Below are positions 30,901-43,584 of a stretch of 64,000 nt of DNA, in pieces. The stretch lies in assembly GCA_019614645.1 (NCBI GenBank), contig JABWDB010000014.1, positions 1,612,001 through 1,676,000 on the forward strand, read 5' to 3'. The position numbers and the translations under genes were made by a program. How positions within the stretch are numbered: position 1 is the first letter of the stretch; every line of letters begins with the position of its first letter. This DNA is from Stratiolaelaps scimitus. Lineage: Eukaryota > Arthropoda > Arachnida > Mesostigmata > Laelapidae. The notes beneath the pieces were generated by a model that worked only from the letters and a program-made list of their open reading frames with translations, did no database searches and was not told the DNA's origin.

Positions 30901-32557
30901 CTCGTGTTTTTTTATTTTGGCTGTCGTTTATCGCCTGCTGGCTATTGGCACTTCATCACAGAAGTCGCGAGATTCGTTTACTCTTCCTAGCCGAAAAGTT
31001 GGCAGGAGAGGCAAAATAATTCTATAGGAAAAATTCGCGAAAAATTATGTAAATTTCTTGTATACAATTTTAAACTCGGCGTACACTACAATGCGTTTGT
31101 TCAAAAATTTTGTTGTGCATGTACGAGTGGAGCAAATCGATGAAAATGACATTATAACTACTACTGTGGCATAATGTTCACCTATTCTTAGTTTACGAGA
31201 ACGAAAGCTTTTGTATAATTGCAGGTCCATGATTGACCCCCCCCCTTGAACGAACGAATGAATTAATGTACAAATCCATTATGTCTCGAGGGCGGATAAA
31301 TAGCAGATATTTTTTACTGGTTGACCACTGAGTCTTTTTCAACGTTGTCAAATTTGTCGTGAGTTACGCAATTTTTGTCGTTCCAATATTGAATGATCGT
31401 CCCCTGGATGGTCCAGTGGTGACCGTCTTGGACTGCTGGACCGGAGGGACGCGGTTTTAAATCCTGTTAGACGCGGAGAATCTTTGGAGTTCTTTATCAT
31501 CTTTCTTTATCTGAAGATTCTCGCCAGGTACGAGGAAGGAAGAGAATAAGCAAAGGTGGCCCCGACAGGTCCTCATAGTAATACCTGAAAAGTTAAGAGC
31601 TGATGCCTGTCATATAGGGGAACAGCTGAGGGTCAGCTCGAAAAACAATTATTAATATTGAATGATCAGTGGAGAAATATGAATACTATTGTTAGAACTG
31701 TATCGACACTTCTTGTTCAACCCTATAGGTTATATACCAAAGATCTCAGGCCGGCAGACAGGGATCCGGGTGGCCCGTGTGAACTAAATTTGATTGCCCA
31801 TGTCGACACACGAGAAGTTACACCGTAGGTATTAGATCGCATCCCGAAAAAACTAATAAGCCATAATCTAAAATCAAAACATTAAAGTACACCGGAACAG
31901 CTGATGACTAGCAACAACCCATTATCCAAGTTCCCATAAGCTCTTGTTCGAATCGATCATAATTGCGCACTAGTAGAATACAATTTCGTTGCACCTAATT
32001 ATCCACTGTAATTACCCAATTATCCTATCAGCTATTATTAAGTGGCTACTAGTAATCAGGTGACTATAGCGAATAACAAATAATGAAGCCAGTCGTTTTA
32101 CAGGGGTGGAGTTGGATTGTTGTAGTAATAATAATTGTTGTTGTCGTTATTTATTTACACACGAGTATACACATGGCTTTGGGCTGTTTGTAGTTTGGTT
32201 GCGGCACCCGATTCGATCCACATTGAACGATCAATTCGTCGTTGCCGATACGACTTGTCGTTGTTTTTTACGTTGTTCTCATGTGGTGCCTCATTACGAC
32301 ATTGTGTCGTACGGTCATGATTTGATGAATGCCACCATTGCTTCTGTTTGCTGCTGGGTCACCAGCAGATAGAGCTTTAGCGATGCTGATCTTGCCGCGA
32401 TCGCCATATCTTTCTGTATCTCTTCATTGCCGTTATATTTCGTTTCATAAGGGTGTCGTCGGCTGATGACGGCTCGGTTAGTCGTCACAAAAAAAGAGCG
32501 CGTCAATACGTCAATTGTCCAATCGTTGTCCAAGTCGTTCGACGTGATCGTCGCCTT
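30901..32557. other. Intergenic interval before the cuticle gene
   Basis: AT-rich sequence with the SINE B copy at 31399 and, at 32150-32155, a minus-strand AATAAA that could serve the cuticle gene. No other gene was seen. Confidence 0.45.
31399..31653 (+). mobile_element. SINE family B, full-length with perfect target-site duplication
   Basis: About 255 bases. The head has TGGTCCAGTGGTGACCG (A-box-like) and GCGGTTTTAAATCC (degraded B box). The middle has AGACGCGGAGAATCTTTGGA. The tail has TAGGGGAACAGCTGAGGG then TCAGCTCGAAAAAC. It is flanked by identical 14-base repeats AATATTGAATGATC at 31385-31398 and 31654-31667. This is a textbook retroposed tRNA-derived element. Confidence 0.85.
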
Positions 32558-33211
32558 TTACCATCCGTGGTGTCCACCATGGTGTCCTCCATGATGATGC
32601 TTGACGTAGACAGGCTCGGGAACGATGACGGGCTTCTTGACAATGATCTGCTTGTAGACGGGCACCTTGACCGGTACCTCGACAGGCTGCGGGACGGGGA
32701 TCACCTTGTGAACTGGGACCGGGATGTATTTCGGCACTTTCACATGAACAGGAACAGGCTTGTGTACGGGCACAGGTACATGCTTGTAGACAGGGTATGG
32801 GGCGTCCTTGTAGACCGGTACGGGCACAGGCACCGGCACGTGCTTCGGTACCGGGTAAGGCTTAGGGACCGGGTACGGCTTAGGGATGTGGACGATCTGT
32901 GGGATCTTCTTGATGACGGGCACCTTCACCGGCACAGGATAAGGCTTCGGCACGTGCACAGTGTGCGGCACTGGCACGATCTTGTGTACGGGGTAAGGCT
33001 TAGGGACGGGCACAGGGTATGGCTGTGGCACGGCCTTCGTGATAATCTTCGTGATGTCCTTCACGTAGCCATGATCGTGGTGTCCACCACCGAAACCGTG
33101 TCCACCGCCGAAGTCACCACCTCCGTATCCTCCGAGACCCCCGCCAAAATGTCCACCGGCCTGTACAGCCGCGAACAGGCAGCTCACCACTACGACGAAT
33201 ACACGCATCAT
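32558..33211 (-). CDS. Secreted cuticle-type structural protein, PV-repeat (217 aa)
   Basis: The start is the first of two adjacent ATGs (MMRVFVVVVSC...). Residues 1-18 form a signal peptide ending VQA. Residues 19-50 are Gly/His/Phe-rich (GGGLGGYGGGDFGGGHG). Residues about 58-200 are a repeat of PYPVPVPK, HVPVPV and related Pro-Val-Lys/Tyr units, and the tail is HHHGGHHGGHHGW. There are no Cys in the mature chain. Pro-Val-Tyr-Lys repeats of this kind are typical of arthropod cuticular proteins, which assemble with chitin outside the epidermis. The coding part is a single exon, and a TATA box sits 51 bases upstream of the ATG. The TAA stop follows the last Trp. The broad class is secure; the exact cuticle family and stage of use are not. 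Confidence 0.82.
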   Translation of the reverse strand: MMRVFVVVVSCLFAAVQAGGHFGGGLGGYGGGDFGGGHGFGGGHHDHGYVKDITKIITKAVPQPYPVPVPKPYPVHKIVPVPHTVHVPKPYPVPVKVPVIKKIPQIVHIPKPYPVPKPYPVPKHVPVPVPVPVYKDAPYPVYKHVPVPVHKPVPVHVKVPKYIPVPVHKVIPVPQPVEVPVKVPVYKQIIVKKPVIVPEPVYVKHHHGGHHGGHHGW

Positions 33212-33261
33212 GTGTTGCCTGATCACTGTGTGTTTGTGGCTGTGTAGCGTTGCGTCGTGGC

Positions 33262-33267
33262 TTTATA
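33262..33267 (-). promoter_or_regulatory. TATA box of the cuticle-type gene
   Basis: On the minus strand GCTATAAAGCC lies 51-56 bases before the ATG. Allowing 25-30 bases to the start site places it near 33237, within ACACAGCCAC, and leaves a leader of about 26 bases. A TATA promoter with a short leader suits a highly expressed structural gene. Confidence 0.65.
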
Positions 33268-33376
33268 GCTGCTGCTGCTGTTGCTGTTAATGCTGCTCGG
33301 TCGGCTCCCCCGCCCCGCCATCCTCATCACCCACCCTTTGGAACACGGACACAGAACAGCACAGAACACCAAGTAC

Positions 33377-33414
33377 CGGCGGCAGCGGCGGCGGCGGCGG
33401 CGGCGGCAGCAGCA
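33377..33414. repeat. (GGC)n GC-rich triplet tract
   Basis: An impure GGC/GCA run 110-150 bases upstream of the cuticle TATA box, in a GC-rich patch from 33280 to 33780. The Ala- and Arg-rich frames through it are artefacts. Confidence 0.8.
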
Positions 33415-34768
33415 CCGCTGAATGAACACAGACAACACAACGCGACATCGAGCACCACAGAACGGCAGCAGGTCCCTCGCCCCAGTCTGTTGTGGCCACG
33501 GGGGCGGCCCTGTGGCCCGTCCGTGCCCCCGTGTGCACAACAGCCAACCGAAGGGCTTTCGCCCCGACCCCAAGTCGACGACGCCAGAACTACTGTTATG
33601 ACTACCTGCACCGCTGCTGCCAGCTAGAACTATTTCACCGATACGAACGGCAGCGGTAGCGGCGGCGGCGACAATCGGCGATTACCTCGGTCGATCCAAA
33701 TTGTGGTTGGCGGTGATGGCTGTTGTGGGGTAGCTCCGCGCAGGCCGCGGCCGGGATACGTCCCAGCTGCCGCGTGGCTGCTTAGCTTAGCGTATCTTTT
33801 CAGCATTCGTATCGCAGCGGCTACGAATGACGATGACGACGGTGACGCGAGCAAGCACAGACGCTTGAGCTCTGGTGACCGTGTTTACGGCCAGCTAACG
33901 TGTGGTCCATTCGCAAGCGTCCCGGCACAGCTCAGTTCGGACGGTAAACACTCGCCAGCGTTGCTGCGACTCAGGCCTGCAACCCGAGTTGCCCCAGGCG
34001 TTGGGCATCGATCGATGTTTCTGGTGCTGAGGCTGGAGCTGCGATCCATCTTTTCTCGTTCCTGAACACCGACCACCAAATAACAATACAACAATTCGGC
34101 TATACACCGCTGTGAAGCAGGACAAAGTTGGTTGTTGTGGTCATTTCTAACCAAGTGGGGCATACAAATATTGATGAGCTGTTCAAATAGTTGCAGTATC
34201 TCACAGCATATCTCGCTTCCACGCCAACGATACTGTGATTATTCCGTCAACGGTGAATAAACGAAACATATAGACCAAAGAGGTGTGTATACGAAGGCAT
34301 ATATTAATATGTACGTGTAATGTAGTTCAGAACGGTGTGCCAAAATGCTGCTGCATGTGCAGATATAATTATATCACACCAAAACAAAAAAGGAAGTCTT
34401 TACGGTTATTTACTCTGCTCGATCTGAACTTAGTATCATATTCCAAAGACACATGGTTTCGACAACCAGCACGACGATGCATGGGTTGTAACCTTTAGAA
34501 GAATCATATTATAGTTTAGTATAATGGTGGCAATTGATTTGTTTCCCACCGTGAAGATTCTTGTGACTTCCGACAAGAGGAACAATGTGTGGCCAATGTA
34601 CGGGCAATACTCGAATGTACAATTATGGCTGTGAGGACAGCTTTAGCTTGTCTAGATATGTTCGCAACTATATATATGTGTACTTTTTTTTGTTTTATAT
34701 TTGAGAACAGCAGAACAAGCACGCGCAGTTTTCCGATGCTGTGTCTCCCTCAGGCAGATGCGTGATGA

Positions 34769-35193
34769 TTCTGGTGCGTTGAGCTCATCCGGCATTTCTG
34801 ATCCTAATTTTCCGTGCACTCTGAACCCTATTCAAACATACAATAATTAGGAATTATTTCTAGGGATTCTTTGGGGGGGGGGATTAGTTGGGGACCGGGG
34901 CCGAGGCCGACATTTTCGCGAGGAAGGCGATGGCATGGCCTCTCTGCCTCACAGCGAGGGACAGGCATTGCAGAAGGAAAGATCCTGCGCGCTTGCCCCC
35001 GAGTCGAGTTTCTTCTGAAGTACGATCTACAATGGAAGCATTATAGAAAGCAGTATTATTGAATAAGTTGTTGAAAGATAAAGGCACTTATCGTAGTGGA
35101 TCTATCTGTCAGAGGAAGAAATCTCATCAAAGGGTTCAGAGCGCAACGGAAAATTAGGATCCGAAATGCCGGATCAGCTCAACGCACCAGAAT
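34769..35193. repeat. Inverted repeat pair, about 61 bp arms
   Basis: Left arm 34769-34829 contains ATTCTGGTGCGTTGAGCTC and CCTAATTTTCCGTGCACTC. Right arm 35131-35193 is its near-complement, containing GGAAAATTAGGATC and GAGCTCAACG-like AGCTCAACGCACCAGAAT. The arms are about 90% matched by eye and 300 bases apart. Possibly a MITE or fold-back element, or an inverted duplicated fragment. Confidence 0.6.
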
Positions 35194-35597
35194 TACCCAG
35201 ATACTCAGGTAGACGAAAGGGTAGCGCCAACATCTGTAGTCCTTGAGAATGCCATTATTTGGCTATTCCATGAGGGAATCGTTAGCGTCCCCATGGATAC
35301 TGATGTCCGGAGGAACAATCTGATACCTGAGCCATTTTGTGCTCGTTATCTGTGTTTTCAAGGCACTAATGATACGCTTATCCGTTAAGAATAAACATAT
35401 TCGCGTCGAAGGTAACATACAAACGGAAGATCCACGTCGTAAAAATCGCAAATGGCATAATCGCAATTAGCATCAACAACGCTCTCTAGCGAAGTAACGA
35501 GGCCCATACAACGCTTGGCTATTACCACTGATATGAAGTGAAACAGAATCCATCGGCTGGTGACGGGTTTCAGCTGAGTGGTGACGCTTGCCGAGCT

Positions 35598-35677
35598 CGG
35601 TGGCGTGCCGGTCCATTCGTGTGCATCAGCTTCGCAACGGGAGCAAACGTGTAGGTGGCCGGGTTCGACTCCCACTG
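35598..35677 (+). mobile_element. tRNA-like SINE head
   Basis: CGGTGGCGTGCCGG, ATTCGTGTGC and GGGTTCGACTCCCAC (B box) match the head of SINE family A, but the family A body does not follow. It is either truncated or a different tail on the same head. Confidence 0.5.
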
Positions 35678-36237
35678 AATGAATACCTATAGAACAGCTA
35701 ATAATGCCATCATCCGATACCTATAGCTTTGTGTTACGTTCATCACCCATCCATGAACATGAATTGGCGGATCTTGATGCGCAAAAGAGGTGGCACTATC
35801 CACAAACACCACTGTTCGCTATAAGACAATGGGTTGGGTCTAGAAAAACTCGACGCCAAAGTTTGCTCTGTAATAACTACTGTTCGAATGGACAGAGAAA
35901 TTTTTGGTTCCAGCGTCAATCTTTCAGGCTGGAATTTTTGATCGCACGCATGCGCGACTCTCATACACGATATCTTAAATGCAAAAAAAATCAGCACTTT
36001 TCGGCTGGAAAGTTCGTTCATTTATAATAGCCGGGGTGGACGTTCGCCCTAGGAAGGCCTTGGAAAGCCTTCTAATTCCCGTCACATTCACTTCAGAGTC
36101 GTGACAACTTCTAGAAGCTCAACCGCTCGAACGGGAGAAGGGTGAATGCTCTCAGAAAAAAGCTAGCCGTGAATAGATCAAAGAAATAAAGGCGAATGAC
36201 ATTCGTTTAACTAGAGATACAGGGTGTTCGAAAAACC

Positions 36238-36352
36238 ACGCAACTCCATTCACGGGTTCAAGCCCCGCTGCTTGGTGACAGATATAAGAGAGCTTAAGCA
36301 TTATGAAATTGCAGCTCCTTTAATAAACCAATAGAGCTTTACCTTTACCATG
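36238..36352 (+). mobile_element. Repeat family C, tRNA-like
   Basis: Has CGGGTTCAAGCCCCGC (B-box-like), then GATATAAGAGAG, then GCAGCTCCTTTAATAAACC and GCTTTACCTTTACC. The tail is shared with sequence near 56985-57030 and 23215-23275. Confidence 0.45.
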
Positions 36353-37501
36353 ACACGCACGGCGTGGTGGAGGGTTACGCAACGCGCCGTGGAGCAGGCG
36401 TTCAATGTGTGCAAGACTAACCGCAATAGTGATTCTACAAGCAAGCTTAAGTATCACACACAGTTTTCTATATTTTGTAGAAAATTATGAAATACTGCTT
36501 TATTGTATTTCTGATAAAGATATTCTTTTCACCGTCAGACTCGTTTTGCGTGTCCAATATAACGAGCGAAATATGTCACCCATTTCTCTATGTCGACCAT
36601 CACATCACGTGTGTTATATTTTGCCTTGTCATTCTGCATCGCGTCGACATGAACAATATCGGCGTATTATCGTCGTATACCGTATCGAATTGGTATGAGT
36701 AATAATTATTAGCATTAGCAAATTCAACAATCGCCGAAAATAACAATAATAAACGAACGTGTCGTAGATTTGTATTTATTAGACGTATTTTCAAAAACAA
36801 AAAAAAACCAGCCGTTATGGTGTATCTTAATATTACAGTAGTAATAGTAGTAGTAGTGATAGTAGCTGCTCTTGGGTTTTGTACAACAACGTCGCGCTGA
36901 CGATTACCGCTATACCGCAGCGGCATCGGCAGCATCCTCATACCAACTACTGAATATGTTTCTATGTTCTCATCGTTGATCTCCGCCCAGCTTCGCTATA
37001 TTTGCTGCGATATTCCCGGCAACAGGAGCGGCGGCCGCGGCAGCAGCGGCGGGTCTTGTCTCAATGTGCTGCGGTGAAATAGAACGAAGAGAACCGATTG
37101 TCTTGACCAAACAAACAGGTGTTGTCAGTAACGATGCTCGATGTTCCGCAGCAAATTTGGACTAGCGCGGCGTGTTAACGTCGAATCTGCCTATCACGTA
37201 TCTGTGTGTGTGTTGGGGCGGGGCAGATCTGTATGTCAATAATGTATCTATACGGATCACACCATCACTCGATACTAGTGATTCATTGCGGTGGACGCAC
37301 AAGAGAGAAATGCCTGTGCTATGCTTTTTCGTCCCTAGCAGTACACTTGGGGTCCGTTCGTATGTTCCGCTTTGTTGTTGGCGATTTTGTCGTGGTGGAT
37401 GCCGCTTCCGGCAAGATGATGATACTTCACGGACTCTTCATTCAGGGTGCATTTGTATTTTGGTTCTCGAGCTCCGATACATTGGGTCGCTGTGTGGGTC
37501 G

Positions 37502-38216
37502 CTACAAAATCGCGAGAATAAGCAATGAAAGTGTTAGCATCGTTTGTCTCCCGCCGATAGGAACTGGTGACGACGGCGCAGATGATCCCGTGCTTTCGTA
37601 GTTTCGCTGGAGTCGACTGCTGGCGGAGGGATGTGGCCGATTCGAACGAGCCGAATTTGGACCTCGATCCCTACCCCTAGAAGTCGGACCACCGGATCCG
37701 GACATCGACGGGAAATCCATCGATGAGCCGAACAGCGAAGATCCTGCTCGACCGATATCGGACGATGATGACGATGAGCCGGGGCCAGAACTGCCCATTG
37801 AGGGATTGTTGTTTGTCGGTGATAGCATTCCCGAGTCAGCTGAGTGGTCTCCTCCAAAATCCGAATGAGGCCCGGGCCTTCTATTGCGATCGCGGGAACT
37901 ACTCGACGACGACGATCCTGAGGAGACACCCGAAGCACCTGACGATGATGAAGAACCCAATGATGATCCAGAGGATGATGATGATGAGGCTGATCCAGAT
38001 AAACCCGAGGCCCCCATGGAACTACCGTCCATGAAGTCACCACCAGATAGATCGTGCCGATCAGAGGGCATCATGGTGGCGGTGGGGAACGTCGAACGTA
38101 CAACGGATGGAGGTAGCATATCGGTGCCGGATGGAGCCGGTGTCGACGAGACCGCACCTGTGAGATTCTCGTTGAACACAGCCCTTCCACGAGATTTCGG
38201 GCACTCATACGATAGC
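37502..38216 (-). CDS. Last exon of a Ser/Gly-rich secreted protein with a GPI-type tail
   Basis: The acceptor TTTTTGCAG ends at 38217. The exon then needs two bases from upstream and reads LSYECPKSRGRAVFNENLTG. About 110 residues of Ser/Gly-rich runs with Asp/Arg-Asn-Arg patches follow, and it ends with a hydrophobic tail (MLTLSLLILAIL) and TAG. A polar Ser-rich stalk followed by a short hydrophobic end is what a GPI-anchored, probably O-glycosylated surface protein shows. Two upstream partners are phase-compatible: the signal-peptide exon at 43585-43706 (giving 278 aa in total) or the Cys-rich exons at 52671-58608. I cannot decide between them. No family name is given. Confidence 0.65.
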
Positions 38217-38797
38217 CTGCAAAAACAATCAAATAGCCCATTGATTATATGCGTCTGATGATGTTCTTGCGACATGTGTCTAGGAGTTTTCTCAGATAGA
38301 GCTCGTTTGTCAAAATCGTTTCTTTGTCATCGAGGAAGTTCAGCCAAGGCATGACAACGTCAGCACCCACATTTTCAGTGACCTCTTACGTCAAGCGTGC
38401 GACAGAATCAAACGATACCTCACTGACGACTAAAATGAGTCTGTGTTCAATTATTGTAAAATTATACCACCAAACGCGCACAGAATTCCTGCCGCGAAGC
38501 TCACGGGGCACATGAGCAGGATATTCTTAGTACGATATATTTGAAACGGTCGTTAATCCATAGTTTTCGCAAATTGGGAAAATGGCACATTTGTCCGAAT
38601 CAGATTGGTGCGCGTTATTTACACACTCGGAAATAGCGACTTTTCTGTAATAATAGCAAGCACGCATTGACGACGAACTGGCGAGTGTTAACTCAATTGT
38701 ATTGTCCCAGAACTCCTATTGTTCTGTAGCGTCAGAAAGTTATGCTAAACAATCTGGGAAGTCTCGCACGACATCGACAGCTAACACCGCTATAGCG

Positions 38798-38802
<5 letters not shown>

Positions 38803-38850
<48 letters not shown>
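38803..38850. repeat. (TA)n microsatellite
   Basis: About 24 TA units without interruption. Confidence 0.9.
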
Positions 38851-40587
38851 CAGGGAGTTAGTTCGGCCCTCACAGTTGACTCCCGAGGCTCTTCGAGGAC
38901 ATCAGGTGAGTATCTAGCAACGGCTTGTAGAAAGACTATTTTTGCAGATTTCACAGACCGAACTCCAGAAGCCTGGCTCGACGGCCAAATCCGTAGGCTA
39001 ATTTGCGTGAGTCACATCGTCAAACGACGTGTTCACCTTATCGAGGTACACCAAAAACACTACTGGGATTTATTGCATCAAAATTTCGCCGTGTTACCTC
39101 TCAAGATCCCTGAAGTGCAATCTAATATTCTATGATGAATACATCGAACGATATTACTGAAGGGTTTTGTAGTTGAATTCATCGAAGTTTAATGCGCGCT
39201 GACTTGGATAACTGAATCTTTGGCTGTGAATGTCTGCGGGTGCAGATTCGAACCCCTTGAAGTAACACATCATTTTGAATAAAAGAGGAAGGAGAAACAG
39301 CCGCAATAACGTGGGTAATACAATAAGATTATGTTAAAATGGCATATTCTTGATAAGTTGTTCAATGTGCGATGGACCAATAGCGATTTTAACACAAATT
39401 TTTAACGACTACACACACATATATATATGTATATATATATAGTGTGACGATGGGTAGTAGTTGAGTATAATCAGTTCAGATCGATCGTTAGATCTTTTCT
39501 ACTCAAGCAATGATTCCCCGATAGACAACATTGTTCTACGAGCAGGGTCGGTCCGTGGCTATGACATTTATATCACACTCAACATTCCCTCAATGTGTTT
39601 ACCCTTTGCCACCACGTGGATGCTCGGCCCTCGATTGGGGACTTAGCCATTTCTATTTTATAACAAAACCTTCCGTACCGAAACAAGTGCGAAATAATAA
39701 ATACATCTTCTACATACACCAAAATGACTATTCACGCTCATAAATCAGTACACATTCTCATTGTTCTACCCATAGGCATCGATTGCTGATTACACGTGGT
39801 GCCAATGCCGCGAAGGGCAGGGAAAAAACGACACTCACTAGTGTACAATGCGGCCATGACAGAGCTGGTATAATTTCGCTTAGTGTTACGACGACAAACG
39901 GTTACTTCATGGAACAATTACTCGATAAACACATAATAAAAAATGGACGCGTGTCAAAATTTGAAACCCAGCCTATCAAATATAACTCGTGCGTCAAATG
40001 AACCGAGCTGTTCTCATCGTCATAGGGCCAGCTGCTTAGTCAACTTCATTGATCTATTTTGAGTCATTAAGTCACCATGTATCATTTGGCTCCGTTAGCT
40101 GATATAAGAAATGGGACCGACTTCCGATTTTTGCGGTCAGCGAGCGTAAAAAACCAACAAAAATACAGCCAGGTACCGCCACTACTGACAGACAGCTATA
40201 CTATCGAAGCTATAGGCTCTAACTAGAAAGTCGGCTATAATCGGGTTAGAAGCACGCGCGATTTATTTTCTCTTCAAACTAGGGGGGGGGGGTGTCTGTT
40301 TTTAAGAGAAACGTCAGTTGTACTGCCTCTAATGTGGGTGGAATATATGGTTAGCTGTTCGCTGACGGCCGGGTCTCAAAATCTTGAGGTAAAATTGACG
40401 TGTGTGTTTGCACATGCATCTCGATTGGCTCGAAAGTTTGAAATGCAGGTACGTGTGTTTTGTTTTGTCCAGCGAGAGTTTCAGATAAGTTGTAATATAA
40501 TACAGTATTATTACACATTTAATTACTGTAACCGATCGTACTCTGGACAAATCGAAACTGATTTGCCGTCGACTTAAAAATAATTGT

Positions 40588-40645
40588 TTTTCGAACTGAT
40601 CCTCAGCTGTTCCCCTATCTGACAGGCCTGAGCTCTTATCAAATT
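40588..40645 (-). mobile_element. SINE family B tail, minus strand
   Basis: On the minus strand it reads GCCTGTCAGATAGGGGAAC, AGCTGAGGATCAG and TTCGAAAAAC, matching the tail of the copy at 31399. Confidence 0.6.
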
Positions 40646-43584
40646 TGATATCGATCAACGGCAGTTTGGTAGAATCCTCTTGTGACAATTGGCGGAATGG
40701 CATTAGGTCAAACAACTGGAGAAACGCATCCTGACCGCCGCGTTCTACCATAATAAATAAATGCATATGAGATCCTCTTTGAAATCGCTATGACTTCTTA
40801 TTACTAATTACGAACCGAGACAATGGCCTGCATTGAACTACACGCTAGTAATCACATCATTAGTAAATTCAATCACATCATCACTTCTACTCATTAGCGC
40901 TTGTCCCGTACAAGACAACGAATCGAGACTGTTGGCTCAGGTAACGGTAGTCATCCAATTCCAGCGTTCTCGGAGTGCCTAAGTCAACAGACGTTCTGAT
41001 GAGAAAAGGCCAGGAAGACCAACCTCAAACAAAAGTCCTTTAACTTTCTCGGAGTGGCGTTACTAAGGCGCGTCGTTGCTATCCGTCGGTTTTTTTTGTG
41101 TTCCTATTATATACTATGCCTCTCCTAAACCTTTTCTTCGTTTCTGTCCCGCTTACATCTCAGACTTGAATCTTACTGCTGATATTAGAGCCTGTAAAAG
41201 GCTCTGTGGTCTTAACTCAACAGTACGTTTGTATATCGAACGAACAGTCTAAACAACGGAACAGCGGCGAGTTCACTTGAAACTGCATTTCCGCATTGAC
41301 GCGGATAAACAATTTGTTTATCTCCTGCCGTTGATTACAGCGGAGATTGGACTTCCCTTCGATGAACGTGTATTTGAGTTGTAGATATGCCCAAGTGATA
41401 AAATTCAATATATTATTGTGATATTTGTTAGAAACATTGTCTCGTTCTGTTGCATCCTGATAAGTCATGAGTTAGGCGAAAACAGACTAACCGATCAGAA
41501 TAAAAAAACAGCAGCAGCAGCAGCAACAACAACGACAACAACAAGCCGGCAAAATTATAAAATAAATATTATTAAAATAAATTACACTAAAATTCGAAGG
41601 TTTAGAAACACTCGACAATGGCTTAGCAATAACAACGCGATAGAATCAGCATCAATAATACCATATATACATACATATATATATATATAGACATTTTACT
41701 ATTGGTCAAACGGGACGCCCAGGCACACACACACACTCGGTGTGCATCTATTGGCCGCATTCACAGAATTTTGGTCGAGAACTAAAATTAACTACAACAC
41801 TTGTTAATTAATAATGGTGAAGAGTTACAGAATACAAATAACGGTATAATACAGTAATTTATATTGGTTGAAAAAACATCCTTGCGGGGCAGGACATCAT
41901 CTGGGAGTCCTTGTGGTGAAAATGTAATACTTGAAGCGTAAAGCGTGATCAGAGGTGGACTTCCTATTGGTAAATATAGTTCCAGCCAATAGGTTCGTCA
42001 CGCGCATAACCAAAGCAAAGGCCTATATCAGCTATTTATTAGCTCTGTCAACGGCAGCTGTCTTCGGTGGACGCTAAATCTGTGCGTGGATTTTTTTCTG
42101 GGCCATGCTCATGTTTCGGGGTTGGACTCAAACGGGTCTGGAAGCAGCTGACGTGAGTTTCGAAGACACAGATCGCTGCTCTCGAACAAAAATCTTGTAC
42201 GATATCACCACTGCCTCCAACTGGTATTAGATGATTAATTAATAATGATAACAGTAATAATTAATAATAATATATAATATCATAATATACTTATGAAGAG
42301 TGAAGTAACCAGTACCAGCGAAAGATGGCCCCTTCTTTATGGGCCCATTATGCCTTCGACATCGGTTCACCTCTACGAGCGTCTCCGTATAAGGAATATA
42401 CTACTCGGAGTATAGTTTATCTCATTCGAACCTATGTTAAGATCAGCACACCGCACCGCCTAATACAAATGGTTCCTTTGTAACATGCAAACCCATTCGC
42501 CAAGAGCCTAAGTACTGTAGAGATGTGAGGGCAATGCTAATACCATAGATTTGTTTTCAAAGGGCATCAATTTAGCACACTGAAAATATTTCAATTTCAT
42601 GATATGCCTCCTCTGCAGCTTTCTCTGTCACAATAGATCAGTGTTAACTATCCGTCAAGGCCAACATCCAACATCGTTATGCTGTTATATATCTGCACAT
42701 ATTGCGCCATTTCGACACATCCTCATGGCTACATGTGTTCGCCACGACGCGCTTTTATTTCAAAGGGTGAGTTGGCACCTCGTAATGAAATTTGCTCTAA
42801 ATGAGCGAACAACACCCGCTTGACTAGTTGCCGCCAAATCTTTGTGAGGTGAGACCTCATTAAGGCAGACAAATGTGTTGTGCCATTAGGTCATCCGAAG
42901 TCTTTAACAGAGTTCATCACATGTGTCAGTCTATTGTATGCTATACTACAATTATAAGCCGCGCCCTTAAGTCGAGAAATTGTACGAGGTCTGAATGAAT
43001 GACACCTCGTCGACAATATCAGAGAACGAACTAGACAGAGACGGCTCGATTGACACTGGCTATGTGGTGAGGATAGTCAGCACATCTCATATCGGGCACC
43101 GCAGATTTGTGTTCCTTCGTCAGCGCGAGCTTACATTCACCCATGGCGTTTGCATCGGTGAACCCAACTTGTTATCAGCAAAGCTGTGTAGCAGTGTAGC
43201 GCCATCCATCGATCCATCTAGATCTATACGTGTGCCAATCTATCTGCTTATCTATTTGTGTAAGTCATTAGCCGTTCGACTTTCTTCAGACGGCTGATAT
43301 GGAGCTAAATGAGAGGGGATCTATACAAGGATCGACAACAGATCTTAAACAGTGATGCCCAGGTAGCAGCAGCAGCAGCGGCCGCGGCACAACTTCTGGC
43401 CCTGACAACGGCGACATCGACAACAGCACGACGATGATCGTTTGGGAACGAGGAGGGTGACCGTGCTCGAGTCCCTCTGCACCGGCGAAATGCAGCTAAC
43501 TACGCTACTGAATGGCGTAGCTATGGCGTGGCGTGGTCAAAGTAGTGCCACCAGTTGTAATGGCTCTTGTGGCCAAGTGCTTAC

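Larger units (their letters stand above)
33268..37501. other. Intergenic, upstream of the cuticle gene
   Basis: A GC-rich patch to about 34070, then AT-rich DNA with an inverted repeat pair (34769-35193), a tRNA-like SINE head (35598), a family C element (36238) and a GC-rich GCGGCC patch near 37030. No credible gene was found. Confidence 0.45.
38217..43584 (-). other. Probable intron between the 43.6 kb and 38.2 kb exons
   Basis: AT-rich, with a 48-base TA tract at 38803, a tRNA-like B box (GCAGATTCGAACCCC) near 39242, a TA tract near 39413-39441, a SINE B tail near 40588 and an imperfect ATT-rich region at 41500-41700. No other credible exon was seen. Confidence 0.45.

Noticed and set aside
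32453..33247. 264-codon plus-strand frame rich in Asp, Arg and Leu
   Set aside because: Antisense shadow of the repetitive cuticle gene, which itself has a signal peptide and TATA box.
33223..34065. Several frames of 70-125 codons upstream of the cuticle gene, one with a signal-like segment
   Set aside because: They come from a GC-rich promoter patch with few stops, overlap each other on both strands and show no family.
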